Below, one piece after another: positions 44,182 to 56,320 of a stretch of DNA of 64,000 bases. This stretch comes from Cryptomeria japonica (Eukaryota; Streptophyta; Pinopsida; Cupressales; Cupressaceae), in assembly GCF_030272615.1 (NCBI RefSeq), contig NC_081406.1:245757218-245821217 (forward strand). Direction: 5' to 3'. Below the pieces are notes generated by a model, which did no database searches, was not told the DNA's origin, and saw nothing but the letters and a program-made list of their open reading frames with translations. The translations under genes were made by a program, and so were the position numbers. Position 1 is the stretch's first letter; every line of letters begins with the position of its first letter.

Positions 44182-45795
44182 ATAATATTTGAGCAGTCAG
44201 AGTAAGTTGAATGAGAGACATATGAGATGAGTTGAGTTTATTCAGAGTTATAATTTTTTTTTAAATACCGGAGTGGAAAGTCAAATAAGGTCGCTGATGC
44301 CTCTAGTAGAAGAAGAAATTTGATAACAGAGATGAGAGTTACAGTATTGGGATTTGCTGAATTAAAGACCCTATATGTGGAAGACCCTGATTTTGCAAAA
44401 CCTTGGAGAGATTGTGCTGAACCTATTGTTGCAGACCGGAGTAAGTGGTTGGATTATTTCATTCAAGATGAGATATTGTTTAGGGGAAATCAGTTGTGTA
44501 TACCCCAGAGTTCTATGAGAGACAATTTGATCAAGAAGAAAGATAGTGGCGGATTGGTAGGACATTTTGGGATTGATAAGACAATGGCTTTGGTGAGTGA
44601 GAATTACTTTTGCCCTCATATTCATAAGGATGTCAGGAAATTTGTTCATAGTTGCATAATTTGTCAAGTTGCAAAAGGAAGTAGTCAGAATACCAGATTA
44701 TATAAATTTTTGTCAGTACCAAAGAGACCATGGGAAGACATAAGCATGGATTTCATACCAGGATTGGATAAGACTAAGAGAGGAAATGATTATGTATTTG
44801 TGGTGGTGGATAGATTTTCAAATATGACACATTGTATACCTTGTAAGAAGACAACAAATGTAGTTCATGTAGCAGATCTGTTTTTCAAAGAAGTTGTGAG
44901 ATTGCATGGGTTATCGAAGAACATTGTTTCAAACAAAGATACTAAGTTTGTTGGCTACTTTTGGAGGACACTTTGGAAGAAGATGAAGACAGATTTGAAG
45001 TTCAGTTCTACATTTCATCCACAAATAGACGGATAGACTGAGGTTGTGAACCAAAGTTTGGGGAATTTGCTGAGATGTTTGAGTGGAGATAAACTCAGAA
45101 GTTGGGATTTGATATTGGCACAAATAGAGTTTGCATATAATAATTCAGTAAATTGGAGTATAGGGAAGACACCATTTAAAATAGTTACTAGAGTGAATCC
45201 CAAGGGAGTTTCAGAATTGAAAGATATTAGTCATGAAACTAAGAGGAGTGCAGAAGCAGAAACATTTGCAGATCATATGGAGGCATTACATTTTGAGGTA
45301 AAGAAGCATTTGGAAGATATGAACCAAAAGTATAAGGAGAAGGCAAATGAGAAAATAAGACATAAGGAATTTGAAGTGGGAGATGAAGTGATGATATATC
45401 TGAGAAAGGGGTGATTTCCTGTTGGAACCTATAATAAGTTGAGGATGAAGAAATTTGGACCGTGTAAGATCTTGAGGAAATTTGATTCAGGTAATGCATA
45501 CGAAGTAGAGCTCCTAGACACCTTGGACATATCACCTATTTTCAATATTGCAGATCTTTATCAGTATCATGAAGCAGAACTCAGTGATAGTGAACCAGAA
45601 TTGAAGCAATTTCCTGAGAAGAAACCGGATGATATTGAATAAGTTTTGGATAGCAGAGTCAATAAGAGCACACACAACAATTAGTACTGAGAGTATCTTG
45701 TGAAGTGGAAAGGCAGACCAGTGGAGGATTCTTCCTAGATTTCTCAGGTTGAGGTAGACCGTCTTGGTTTTCCTCTAGCCCTTGTAAAGTAAGGG
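44182..45795 (+). pseudogene. Element D (chromovirus) RNase H end, integrase and chromodomain
   Basis: Resumes the frame broken at 21177: YLSSQSKLNERHMR, a stop where Trp is usual, VEFIQSYNF, SGKSNKVADASSRR. The integrase is at 44320-45036: zinc region GHFGIDKTMALVSENYFCPH ... HSCIICQVAK, core D in DISMDFIPGLD, D in IVSNKDTKF. A stop at 45034-45036 stands where Gln is usual (DG-stop-TEVVNQ). 45046-45414 gives AYNNSVNWSIGKTPFKIV. 45439-45642 gives KKFGPCKILRKFD and ISPIFNIADLYQYH. It ends with a chromodomain, YLVKWKGRPVEDSS and VEVDRLGFPLALVK. The chromodomain defines a chromovirus. It is a decayed remnant. Confidence 0.9.
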
Positions 45796-46605
45796 ACTCA
45801 CTTTTTATTAACCTTGGATTACTTATGCAGGAGCATCCTTGGTTCTTGGCAATCTTGCATCACCCAAAAATATTTCCTTTCAGTTTCTTTGTTCATTTCA
45901 ACAGTTTTATTTCTAAGAGTTACCAGATACCTTGGTGTTGATCATTTCTCTTGCGGAGATGGGTTTAAACTTCATTCTTGTTCTAGATCCATGTTTCATT
46001 TGGATCTCTTTCTGACAAGTTATCGCTTCCGGATTGGCTGACAATTTTCCGTTTCCTCGAATGCTTGAGCTTAACGACTGGTTGGTGTTCTTGGATCTTG
46101 CAGAGCGATTCCTTGATTTTTGGAGCTAACTTATCATGTGTGGGATGATCTTTGATGCCTGGATTACCCTCTTGTTGGTCTGTTCCTCGTGGTGATTCTT
46201 TTCTAGAGGATTTTCATCTCATCTTTGGATCGATCTATCTACACATTTCATTTTCCTTTCTTTGGGGAATGTGAACTTTTTTGGCCGACGCAGATGTTCC
46301 TGTATGCTATATAATGGTGTATTTGATCATAGCATATTCAAAATTCAGGATATAGAATAGTAGATTATAATTTGAATCTGATGTTTGCTTCCGAATTGAT
46401 GCATATGGATGAATGTCTGTAATAGGGCAATTCCTTACATGTAAGCCGAATGTTACCAACAATTGCATTTGAAAAATTGAATTGATCCATGCCTGATCTG
46501 GCATTCTCTCTCTCTCTCTCTTGTGTTGTGTTGTGTTGTGTTGTTTTGATCTTGCTACATAGACCAAACTTCCTCTTTGGGGATCCTCGTATTCGTGGCT
46601 GAACC
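45796..46605. other. Region between the chromovirus and copia remnants
   Basis: No gene seen. The first part may be the 3' untranslated region or LTR of D, but its partner is off-window. It holds (TC)8 at 46505-46520 followed by TTGTG repeats to about 46545. The ORFs on either strand lack motifs. Confidence 0.5.
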
Positions 46606-49072
46606 ATATTCTCAGGTGGAGGGAATTGACTATGGTGAAATATTAGCTCTTGTAGCTAAGTTGACATCCATTCGATTCTTGTTATCACTTGTAGTATCTT
46701 ATAACTTGGAAATCGAGTAGATGGATGTGGAGACGATGTTCCTTCACGGCGATTTGGAGGAAGAAATTTACATATCATAACCAGAGCATTTCATTGGAAA
46801 AGTTAAAGAAAACCTTGTTTGTAAGTTGAGGAAATCTTTATATGGTTTGAAATTGCCTCCTATAACGTGGTATCAAAAGCTTGACACCTATGTGTTGTCT
46901 TTAGGATTTCTATGATCTAAATTTGACCATTGTGTGTATTATAAATCTTAAAAATGGTCACATTCTTATCATTTTCATTTATGTGAATGATATGTAGCTT
47001 ATTGGGAATGGTAGAGGAATGATTTCAGATTTGAAGTCTTGGTTAGAAACATAGTTTGAAATGAAAGATCTAGGTATAGAGAGATATATTCTTGGGATTG
47101 AAATCATTAGAGATAGAGCTAGCAGAAAGCTTTGGATGAGCTAGAGTAAGTATGTTACCTCTATGTTGGAGAGATTCAACATGAAAACTTGCAAGTAGTT
47201 AGTTGTTCCAATGTTACAAGGGACAAAGCTTTTTGTGGAGGATTGTCCAAAATCTCCTATTGAGATGGAGGACATGTCTAGAGTACATTATGGAAGTGTT
47301 GTTGGCAATTTAATGTATACCATAGCATGTATGAGGATAGACATTGCCTAAAAAAGTGGGAGTCCTTAGTCGATATATGGCTAATTTTGGTAGGGTGCAT
47401 TATGTTGGTATTATGGACATGTTGCATTGGTTTTGTCATTGATGTCAACACTTATCAACACTTGTGAACACTTATCAACATTGGAGATATTTGGTTATGT
47501 TCACTGACATGTTCAGTGACTTATGCACAGTCATCGGTATCTAGTTCACCAACAGGTTATATTGTTCACCGACACTGAGGATGATCTGTTATCATTTGGA
47601 GATTACTTGGCTATGTCGAAGACATTGTTTGGACACTTGGTTTTGGTGGTTTGGTTATTGGTCTAATCGAGTTTGAATATTTGTTGTTACCAACAAATAG
47701 GTCTAGGTTATGGACCGACAAGCGTTATCTATTCCAGATCAGCATGACATGTTATGGAGATGTCTTATTGATTGGTTATTATTGTAAATGCATTGAGCCG
47801 ACATGATGCATCACATACTGATTCATTTGTAATTGATTTAATTACAATATTCTTAGTAAGCCGACCTACACATTTGGTCTTAGGTTTTGGTATATATGTA
47901 AGATCTCATTTGTGAGATTGTGATAAGGAATGTAATAAGGTATTACAAGGTTGTGATATTCGGTATAAGTAGAGCTATACACGCAGACACCATTTGAAGA
48001 TTCAAGGAAGGTATGAAGAAGACAATCAGAGCTTAACCGGTACTGAATCCAGCATATGAAGATTTTATTTTGAGTAGTACATTATCATTGGATCTAACCA
48101 TCCAATTGTAGTCAGTGTGACTCCCATTTTGTGATTGAGCAGTGAGCTCTAGACAGTTGGCCTTTCTGCATGTGCAGACCCCATTTGTACACACATACTA
48201 TCTGTAGTAGTATCATCTGATTGAGGGTAAGGTTTCCCACCATGGTTTTTCCCCTTATAGTGTTTCCACGTACAAATATCCGTGTTATGTGTTGTGGATG
48301 TTATTTGTTTGTCTGTTTCATGCATTAAACTTTATCGGTACTGTTATTAACTGTTAAACTGTCAACTGACATTAAGTTTGGTTTACCGGTATTATGCATT
48401 AAGTTTGGTTAAGTTATATTTTGGTTGAAATTAATAGACAATTGATTCACCCCCCCCCCCCCCCCCCTCTCAGTTGCCTCCGGGTCCTAACACATTAGGA
48501 TACGGTTAAGAGAGTATTCAGGTATTTGAGGGGTACTTCCAAGTATTCCTTGCATTTTCATGGTTATACTACTAGACCTTCACATTCAGTTTGCATTTGT
48601 GGATGCAGATTCAAATTGGCTAGGTGACATTGACAACAAAAGATCCACCAATGAATATGGTTTCACAATGTTTGTTGGTGCAGTGAGTTGGATTAGCAAG
48701 TGGCAAGTTGTAGTCACTTTGTCCTCTACATAAGGAAGCCATTTGGCTTAAGAGATTGTGTTAAAATATTAGTTTTGATGTAGGACATATTACTATCTGT
48801 TGTGACAACCAAAGTATTTTTTGTTTGGTGAAGAATCCTACTTTCCATGCTAGTTTAAAGCATATTGATGTACAATTTCATTTTGTTCAAGATATGGTGG
48901 AAGATGGAAAAGTAAAGTTGGAAAAAGTTGATACTTTAGTGAATGTTGTAAATGCACTAATGAAGCTAGTAAGCACTAAGAAGTTCAAATGGTGTGCCAA
49001 TTCTATGGGCCTTGGGGCCTTGAGAAGATGATAGAGTTTTTACTCTTGACAGGGCTTCAACAAGTGGGAGAA
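46606..49072 (+). pseudogene. Element F: copia RT-RNase H remnant, split by a solo LTR
   Basis: RT text from 46606: QVEGIDYGEILALVAKLTSI, MDVETMFLHGDLEEEIYI, KSLYGLKLPPITWYQKL, IFIYVNDM (where YVDD is usual), FEMKDLGIERYILGIEII, YGSVVGNLMYTIACMRIDIA. After the solo LTR it resumes with DTVKRVFRYLRGTSKYSLHF, and RNase H text ends in VKNPTFHASLKHIDVQFHFV and QDMVEDGKVKLEKVDT. Numerous stops are present. The gag, protease and integrase of this copy are absent. The tract CAAGTGGGAGAA lies just before an LTR start at 49073. Confidence 0.85.
47403..48492 (+). repeat. Copia-type solo LTR with perfect target duplication
   Basis: 1090 bp from TGTTGGTATTATGG to GGGTCCTAACA, flanked by CATTA on both sides (47398-47402 and 48493-48497). 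No internal element sequence is present, so it is a solo LTR left by LTR-LTR recombination. Near its end is an 18-base C run (48450-48467), then TCTCAGTTGCCTCCGGGTCC, typical of the 3' end of plant copia LTRs. The strand is inferred from that end. Confidence 0.92.
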
Positions 49073-49800
49073 TGTTAGGATTAAGGTTTCTCAACTCTAG
49101 AGTTCAATCATGCTTATTTAATTTTTTATTTTATTTTTACCCACTTTGGAAATCCTAAAGCTTAGGGGACTAGTGTCATAGGTTGTTATGTTGAGGCTAT
49201 GATGAATTTATATTATGACTATAACAGTTTCTAGTTTGGTGGAATAGTCATGGAGAGTAATTATTTGGCAATTGGTATTTATGGTAGAGTTTACTTTTGA
49301 TAAGTGTTGTGAGGTAGGTGTTGCATATGGCAAGGTGACCATTATGGATTTGTTATGTGTTGTTGCATTGGAAGTTGCTATGTGCGACGTGTCATGGGTT
49401 TAGAAAGTTGTTATTTTTGACACCACATACCTCTTTGGTGTTAGAGTTGGTTTTGGAAACCATGGTCACTTTCCGCTTGTGTTGAGCTCTATAAATATGT
49501 GGCTTCTTTGTGTATTTCATATGATAGGTTGGATATCTTCCGAGAAGATTCTATGTGCTAGATATTCTTTAGAATTCTTTGGTATTGTACATAATCTTGA
49601 AGACCATTGGATTTAGGCATTGTATTAAAAATTATTGGTTGTTGCTGATAATACAATTGAGTCTGGATTTTGGATTTTAGGATTTTTATCAAAAGGGTTT
49701 TCCCATGTATATCTGGTGTTGTGGTTTTATTTATTTAAATATATTTTTAATGTGTTTACCTAAACTGCAATAGTTTAAGAATTTGTAAGAATTTTTTTGC
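49073..49800 (+). repeat. Element F 3' LTR (right end uncertain)
   Basis: Starts TGTTAGGATTAAGG right after the polypurine tract. GGGTTTTCCCATGTATATCTGG near 49.7 kb is typical of the R-U5 part of copia LTRs. The end cannot be fixed without its partner. Confidence 0.6.
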
Positions 49801-49861
49801 ATCATCTCTCTTGTTATATTTAGCATTTGGAAGTGTTATTACACACTCTGGATTCCTTTTA

Positions 49862-50560
49862 GTAATAAAGATAATGGCAACATTTACCAAAATCTATAAA
49901 CTTAAGAAGTATGTTATTGAGGAAAGTCATGATATGAATAAGTACATTGTGTATTATCTCCTTGGTTCACTCTCTACCTTTGAGATTTTTGAATTGAATG
50001 ACATCAAAAAAGAATGGAAGGAAGCAACATTCAAAGTTACAAAGAAGCTTGAAGATGAACCAGAAGAAAATGAAGACATGGGTGAGATTGAAGAAAAAAT
50101 TGTGAGAATATTGAAGAGAGGAACTGGGAAGTAGAAAGGTAAGTTACCCCTAAAATATTTTAATTATGGAAGAATTGGTCATTGAGCTTCTAGATGTATG
50201 TATAAAGAAGATTATGGTGGAAGACCTAATGATGATAACAAAGGAAAGGAGAACTACATAGGGAATGACAAAGATACGAGAAGAGATGACAAAGATAAGA
50301 AACATAAGAGTTTTTGTTCAACAAAGGCTTACTCATCTAAATAAGAATATGAAAATGACTCAAATGAAGAATCTTTGTTCTTGGATATAGAAGAAAAGAA
50401 TGATGAGCAGTTTGAAAGTTTAGAATATGTAAAGAATAATGAGAAACCTGTAAGTGTGAAGACTACACTACATGCAAAAGTGGAACCAAAAGTGTGGATC
50501 ATTGATTTCAAATGTTCAAACCATATTAACTCTAGTCCTAGACTTTTTAATTTTCCGATC
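49862..50560 (+). pseudogene. Element G: copia gag-protease remnant
   Basis: Text HDMNKYIVYYLLGSLSTFEI, then EATFKVTKKLEDEPEENE, a degraded knuckle YFNYGRIGH-stop-ASRC (two Cys lost), SNEESLFLDIEEKNDEQFE, and the protease start KVWIIDFKCSNHINSS, where IDSGCSNHM is usual. The sequence is lost after about 50560. It may or may not be part of F. Confidence 0.7.
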
Positions 50561-51890
50561 AGCTTCTATTATCTTCCCAGGTATATTATTGACTCCATCT
50601 TTGATTGAATTAAGCAGGTTTGTTGTGTCTTTCAACTGGTCTAGGGAATGGGTTATTGCATTTTCCAATTAGAGGCTATGCTCAAGTTTCTTATGAAATT
50701 CTCTTCTTATGACATCTTTCTCTAGCAATTATTTCCCTCCTTAAAAATATTAATGCCCACAGTGAGGAAATCAGTATTTAAATCTATCAATGCAGACATA
50801 TGTTGGGTAATAGAAACTATTATCTATAATTGTAATTCATTTAACACATGAAGCTTCCATTCCAACATGTCTTTCCAAATCACAAATTTGTTTTTAGCAA
50901 GAACATTAATGATTTGTTCATACATCAAGATGGTGAGATGTATTTTAGCAATTTCTTCTAATTCTATAAAAATGTTTGACAAATTCCTGGATTCTTTCTT
51001 CACGTTATTCTATTCTAAGTGGAGGATATTCAACTTTTTAATGAGATAAGTGTAAGCTCATAATCCATTCTCTATGAAAGACAAACCACTGAGAATAACA
51101 TTATTTACTATCACCATAACAACTTGACATCTCTTAAACCACTCTAATTTATCAGAGATGATATATTCCATTATTGGTGTACTTGAAGAATAATTCGCAA
51201 TCTAAACATTGGTTGATAAAATAAATTGAATAAAATAAGTTAAGGAACTTAACTCTTGCATTAATTGTTGGTTTTTCTTTTCTGTTCCCTTCACCCTCTT
51301 TGACAAATTTCCTATGGAGAATTTGTCATGATAAATATCTCCCTTAGTTGTTGAAGGGCCCATATTAATTTTGCTCACATTGAATTCTTAATCCGTGATG
51401 TCATGCTCATTCTTGTCTATCCTAGGGTTAGCAATCTCAAACATATGATGTTTAGTTTCAGGGTCTACTATCACTCTAGCCATTTGTATGTCCCTTTTAG
51501 GTTTTGACACTTCCCCTAACAATTTTGTTACTGTATCTGTTTAAATCTCTGTCACAGGGGTGTACTGCTTTTTCTTTTTCTCAACAACTTTCTTTAACCA
51601 AGAAGGAGATGGAATCATGACCTTGTTGCAAGAAGCATTGGTTGTAGTATCAAGTATGGTGACAACAAGAGGTAGAAAAGTAACCATTGTTGGAGTTTGG
51701 GAATCGTGATCATTTGCCAAAGAATCCAGGAGATTATCCCCATCCAATTGATAAAAAATAAGAGTCTCCTCATCAACAATGTCAATGACTGGAACTGATG
51801 CTTGTTGCATGGCTCTTCTCTTTTTGGGCAAGATAGGAGTGCTAATCTCACAAATGGATTTCAACTAGCTTTGGCCATAACATTAAAACC
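50561..51890 (-). pseudogene. Decayed ORF, unknown, possibly retroelement-derived
   Basis: Reading leftward from about 51.87 kb: 51541-51864 is open (107 codons, STPILPKKRRAMQQASVPV, SPSWLKKVVEKKKKQY). After a stop come KPKRDIQMARVIVDPETKHH, FSIGNLSKRVKGTEKKNQQL and LEWFKRCQVVMVIVNNVILS, with more stops. The make-up (basic patch, coiled-coil-like middle, Trp-Phe stretches) recalls the extra ORF of element C, but I cannot align them convincingly. It may be the tail ORF of another gypsy element. Confidence 0.35.
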
Positions 51891-52178
51891 TAAAAATGGT
51901 TGGTAGATCTTGATAAGAAGACTACTTCCCTCTATTAATCCATATTCAACACTCATCCTGTAAATGTAAAGCCACATTCACACAAGTAAAGAGAAATAAT
52001 TCCATAATCAAAATACCTTTTTGAACAATGGCATGCTTAAATCATCAAATAAATATTTATTCTTTTGTACAAAATGTCTAATTATGCATCTAAATGATTT
52101 TAGTATAATCATGTAGTTTTCATATTTTGCTTACACTATCATTATTTCATGTTTTCTAACAAATTTCATTGGTATAAT
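51891..52178. other. AT-rich spacer
   Basis: No gene or repeat recognised. This is the old DNA just left of the LINE insertion. Confidence 0.6.
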
Positions 52179-52479
52179 TGCTAGTAAGGATTGCAAGATG
52201 GCAGAGAGGAGACAAGAGCTAGGGTTTTTGTGGTCTTGACAGAGTGCAAAACTCGTGGCCTTTCAATTGAAGAAATGGTGGTCAAGTTAAGAAATAGATG
52301 TGGTAGCCACCGCAACAAGAATGGAAGGCTTCGACAAACAATCTCAATAACTCTGGGTAGGGAAACCCTTTGCAGAAATTTCCAGCTATGAATAGGTGGG
52401 GTTTTGCAAATCTGTGAATAAATACACCTTTTAATTTTTGGAAAATAGAAAAGACGTTTTGGAGGCCAAAAGTGCAGGG

Positions 52480-54000
52480 AAAAAATCAGCAACTGGAGAA
52501 GGGTAAATCTACCCTTAAACATACTAAGGTTGTTTCCTTCATGGTTGATGGTTAGGCTTGGAATGATTCGGTGAGTCTTTTCAAGGAAAGGGCTTTTTTT
52601 ATGAAATGGAGTGGGCCTTGGCCCACATTTAGGAGGGTTAGAAATTGGTGTAATGAGCACTAGGACAAAGATGTTACTTTAAAAACCCTCCCTAATGGTT
52701 TTTATCTTGTGGTTTGTTCAAGTGCCAAGGATAAGGAATGAATTTTCAATAGTGGGCCTTTTCTGATGGGGGGTAAAGGCTTCTTCATTTAGGACTGGAT
52801 TCCAAACTTCAATCCAAAAAATCAATTAATAACAAAAGTGTCGCTTTGGATGCTACTATACAACTTACCTCATGAGTATTGGGATGTCGAAACTCTAAGG
52901 ATGATTGGAAACAAGTTGGGTACTTTTATTAACATGGACAAGGCAATAGTGAGCAAAGACAATAGCATGCACGCTCGTATTTGCATTCTCTGGCAGGAGG
53001 CCCACCCACTCCCTAAAATGAAGGAGCTAAAATTTGGGGAGGGGACCTGGAAACAATTGATTGAAGTCGAGGATACGATAGAAATGTGTAATGTTTGCAA
53101 AGGTGTTGGACATCCTGCAGGAGAATGTTCAAGGTTGGGAAAAAGAAAGGGCCTTGATCACATCTCCCTAAATGATGTGCTAGTGTTGAGAGAAAGTTCT
53201 TTCCTCGATGAGGACATTGATTTTATGAAGGTTATGTCAAAAGAGTGGGAGCAACCTATTGTCAAGGACTAGAGCACATTTTTTTTTGAAACAAGTCTCA
53301 TTTATGGACCCAAGAAGCCGAGACAGATGATTCTATCTATGTAGAGAGACATAGGTTAGGAAAGACAAATTGCACTAATACAAAAGCGTCAACTAGGGAA
53401 CTCACTTAGATAGGTAATAGTTTCCAGGAAGGAGGAGAGGGCCGCCAAATTTTATGAAATGAGACAAGAGATGTGGAGACAGACGGTGAAAGGATCGATG
53501 TTTTGAAGGATGGTGTTTGCATGAAAAATATTGAGCAAAATCAATCTTCTTATCAAAATATGATAGTTAACGAAATGGTGAGAAGCTTTGAAGTTAGGAA
53601 TTTGGAGACTCAAAGCCTAGAAGTCAGGGAGAACTCATTAAGTCAAACTTTGGGTTTTCATAATGAAAAAAATGTTCCTCCGAGTGACAAAAGGGGGGAG
53701 AAACCTAATGAGTTTCTGAAGGACTATCAGAAGGTTCCATAAAGGTTACTTCCCGACAAGGATCAATGTGAGGATGACCGATCTGAGGAGGATGAGCCTA
53801 TTTTTAAGGACATTCAAATATCTCCAATTAGAAACTTGGACAACTCTTATGAAGATGCAAGAGAAGATGGTAGTTTTTATGAGGACTTGGAATCAGACTC
53901 CCCATCAAATGAGGAGACTGAAGGAGGGGATGTCTTTGGCTTGAATGGGGTTATGGGTATAAGGGATAAGAGATCTCTAGATCAATCACTATCAAAATAG
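52480..54000 (+). pseudogene. LINE ORF1 (DUF4283-type with CCHC knuckle)
   Basis: The readable part runs FMKWSGPWPTFRRVRNWCNE, NGFYLVVCSSAKDKE, FNSGPFLMGGKGFFI, then open 52838-53272 with MSLWMLLYNLPHEYWDVETL, RMIGNKLGTFINMDKAIVSK and the knuckle CNVCKGVGHPAGEC (about 53.09-53.13 kb). After it comes a charged tail with two further open pieces (to 53742 and in 53.76-54.0 kb). It would bind LINE RNA. Several stops sit where Trp codons are expected. Confidence 0.8.
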
Positions 54001-54140
54001 GTAAAGGCAAAGGTAGGAGAACAGAAGAAATGAGGTTCAAAATCTGTAAGGAGGAAATTGGAAATTATAGGTAGTGCAATTGGTAAAAAAAAGCCTAGAT
54101 TGGGAAAAGGCATATCTTTCTATGCCTTTTCCCGGGAGAA

Positions 54141-55080
54141 ATGAAGGTCCTTTCATGGAATGTCAAGATTTATAATGCCCCTGACAAAATTTGTTTGATC
54201 AAAAGATGTCTTGATCAAATGAGGCCAGATGTGGTTTTTTTACAAGAAATGAAATTATAAGAAATAATGTAACATCCTTTTGTAGATGCTTCAACAGTTG
54301 GAGGTGTCACATCGTTGAAGCAATAGGAGTATCAGTTGGTTTAGGCTTTTTGTGGAAAGATGCAGTCGCTGATGTACAAATTATCAAGTTAGAAAAATTA
54401 TGGCAGTGGGTTAATGTAGCGTTAAAGCAACTGTAGGCAAACTTATACATGATGAATGTTTATGGACCAAATAATATCTCTAACTTAAGAGGGGTATGGA
54501 ATTATATTTCAGAGGTTTTGTCTGCTGATGGAGATAGATTATTCTTGTTGGGGAGTGATTTTAATGCCATCTTGTGGCCATCAGATAAAAGAGGGGGAAT
54601 TGAATGGAAAAATCATAAATAGAGGGGTCTCAGTGATTTTGTTTCCAACAATGGTCTTTTTGAAATTCATTTAAAAAGTGGGGATTTCACCTGGATAAAT
54701 AGAAGAAGTGGATTTGTTAATATTGCTGAAAAACTAGATACATTTTTCCTAGCAGGTAACTGAGCAGACTTCCCATGGATCTTTCAGGCATACATCCTCC
54801 CCATCACAAGGTCTAATCATTATCTTATCAATTTGAGAATCCAAGATGATGAGGTACTTGATCATTGTCCTTTCAAGTTTGAAAAAATATGGTTAAGGGA
54901 TGAAAGATTTATGGAGTTACTGGCTGAATGGTGGTTGAATGCACCGCCATATGTTGGTAATAAAGCTTTTATTTTTTACAAGAAACTACAATTTTTAAAG
55001 GAGCAAATGAAGCAACGGAACAAAGAGGTCTTTAAGAATATTTTCTCTGAAAAATTCAGGCTAGAACAGAGTCTAGGAGA
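54141..55080 (+). pseudogene. LINE endonuclease domain
   Basis: Starts MKVLSWNVKIYNAPDKICLI and MRPDVVFLQEMKL, the first two motifs of L1-type endonuclease. Then MNVYGPNN, LLGSDFNAIL, and a degraded SDH motif (SNHYLINLRI), followed by EVLDHCPFKFEKIWLRDERF. Many stops. It would nick the target strand. Confidence 0.8.
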
Positions 55081-55199
55081 TTTATAGTTGAAGGTCATTG
55101 AAGGCGGTATGGGGGAGGATGATTTTTTCAAAGAGAAAGAACTCAACAAGCAATATTCAAAGGTTTTGGATAGAGAGGAAATTTTATAGAGGCAAAAAT

Positions 55200-56320
55200 C
55201 AAGAGAGACATGGCTTATGGAGGGTGATCACAATACAAAGTTTTTCCACAACTTAGTGAATGTCAGGCGGTCATGTAATAAGATTTACTCAATTCAAGGC
55301 CTTCATGGCAAAATTCTTAAGGAAAAGGATGAAATTTGTAATGAAGTACGTTTTTTCTCTGAATCCTTTAGAAAGACTCATGATTTCTCTTCTTAGCTAG
55401 ATGAAATTTTGGATATTATCCCTCAATGTATATCGAATGCTCAAAATACCATGCTATGTAAGCCTGCTATATTGGAAGAAGTAAAAGCTACCCTTTTTAG
55501 TTTAGGGGGTGACAAAGCACTTGGACCTAATGGCTTCCCAACTATCTTTTTCCAATATTTTTGGGAGGTTTTGGAAAAAGATCTTTGGGAGTTTGTGGAA
55601 GAATCAAGGGTAGGAGGCCTCATTTTGAAAGACTTTAACAATACTTTTATTGCTCTCATTCCTAAGAAAGATGAAATTCAATCTTTTTTGTGACTTTCGT
55701 CCCATCTCTCTATGCAACATGGTCTACAAAGTCATTTCAAAGGTGATAGATAATAGGTTGAAAGGTGTTCTAGACTCAGTTATTTCCCCGAAACAAAGTG
55801 GGTTTTCATCGAATCACTCAATCTATGAAGGAGTCATAGTGACACATGAAGCATTTCATTCCATTCGACTAACCCGTTTGGAAATAATATTGGTAAAGTT
55901 GGACATCAGGAAAGCTTGTGATGAGGTGGATAGAAATTTTCTTCTCAAATTTCTTAGGAAATTTGGCTTTTGTCCTACCTGGGTGAATTGGGTTGAGAGT
56001 TGCATCAAAGCCCCTTGCTTCTCAGTTTTAGCTAATGGAACCCCTCAAGGTTTATTTGAGTTTGAGAAAGGGATTTGTTAAGAGGACCCAATTTCACCTT
56101 TTTTATTCATTATTATGGCTGAAGCTTTGGGTAGGTTGATTTCCCAAAAAAGAAACAACAGTATTTGGAGAGGTGTTAAAGTGGCTATAGGTATTGAATC
56201 TCTCTCTCACTTAGAGTTTGTTGATGATACTCTTTTATTGGGGATGCTTCTTTTAGGGAAGCTAGGGTGATGAAAGAGGTACTAGATAGATATAGTTTAG
56301 CCTCTGGACAGTGCATAAAT
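55200..56320 (+). pseudogene. LINE reverse transcriptase domain
   Basis: 55409-55693 is open with VKATLFSLGGDKALGPNGFP and FNNTFIALIPKKDE. In the next frame, 55650-56081 has DFRPISLCNMVYKVISKVID, ISPKQSGFSSNHSIYEGVIV and LVKLDIRKACDEVDRNFLLK (the first catalytic Asp is present). Then SPFLFIIMAEALGRLI and the catalytic box FVDDTLLLG at about 56216-56242, where FADD is usual. Confidence 0.85.
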
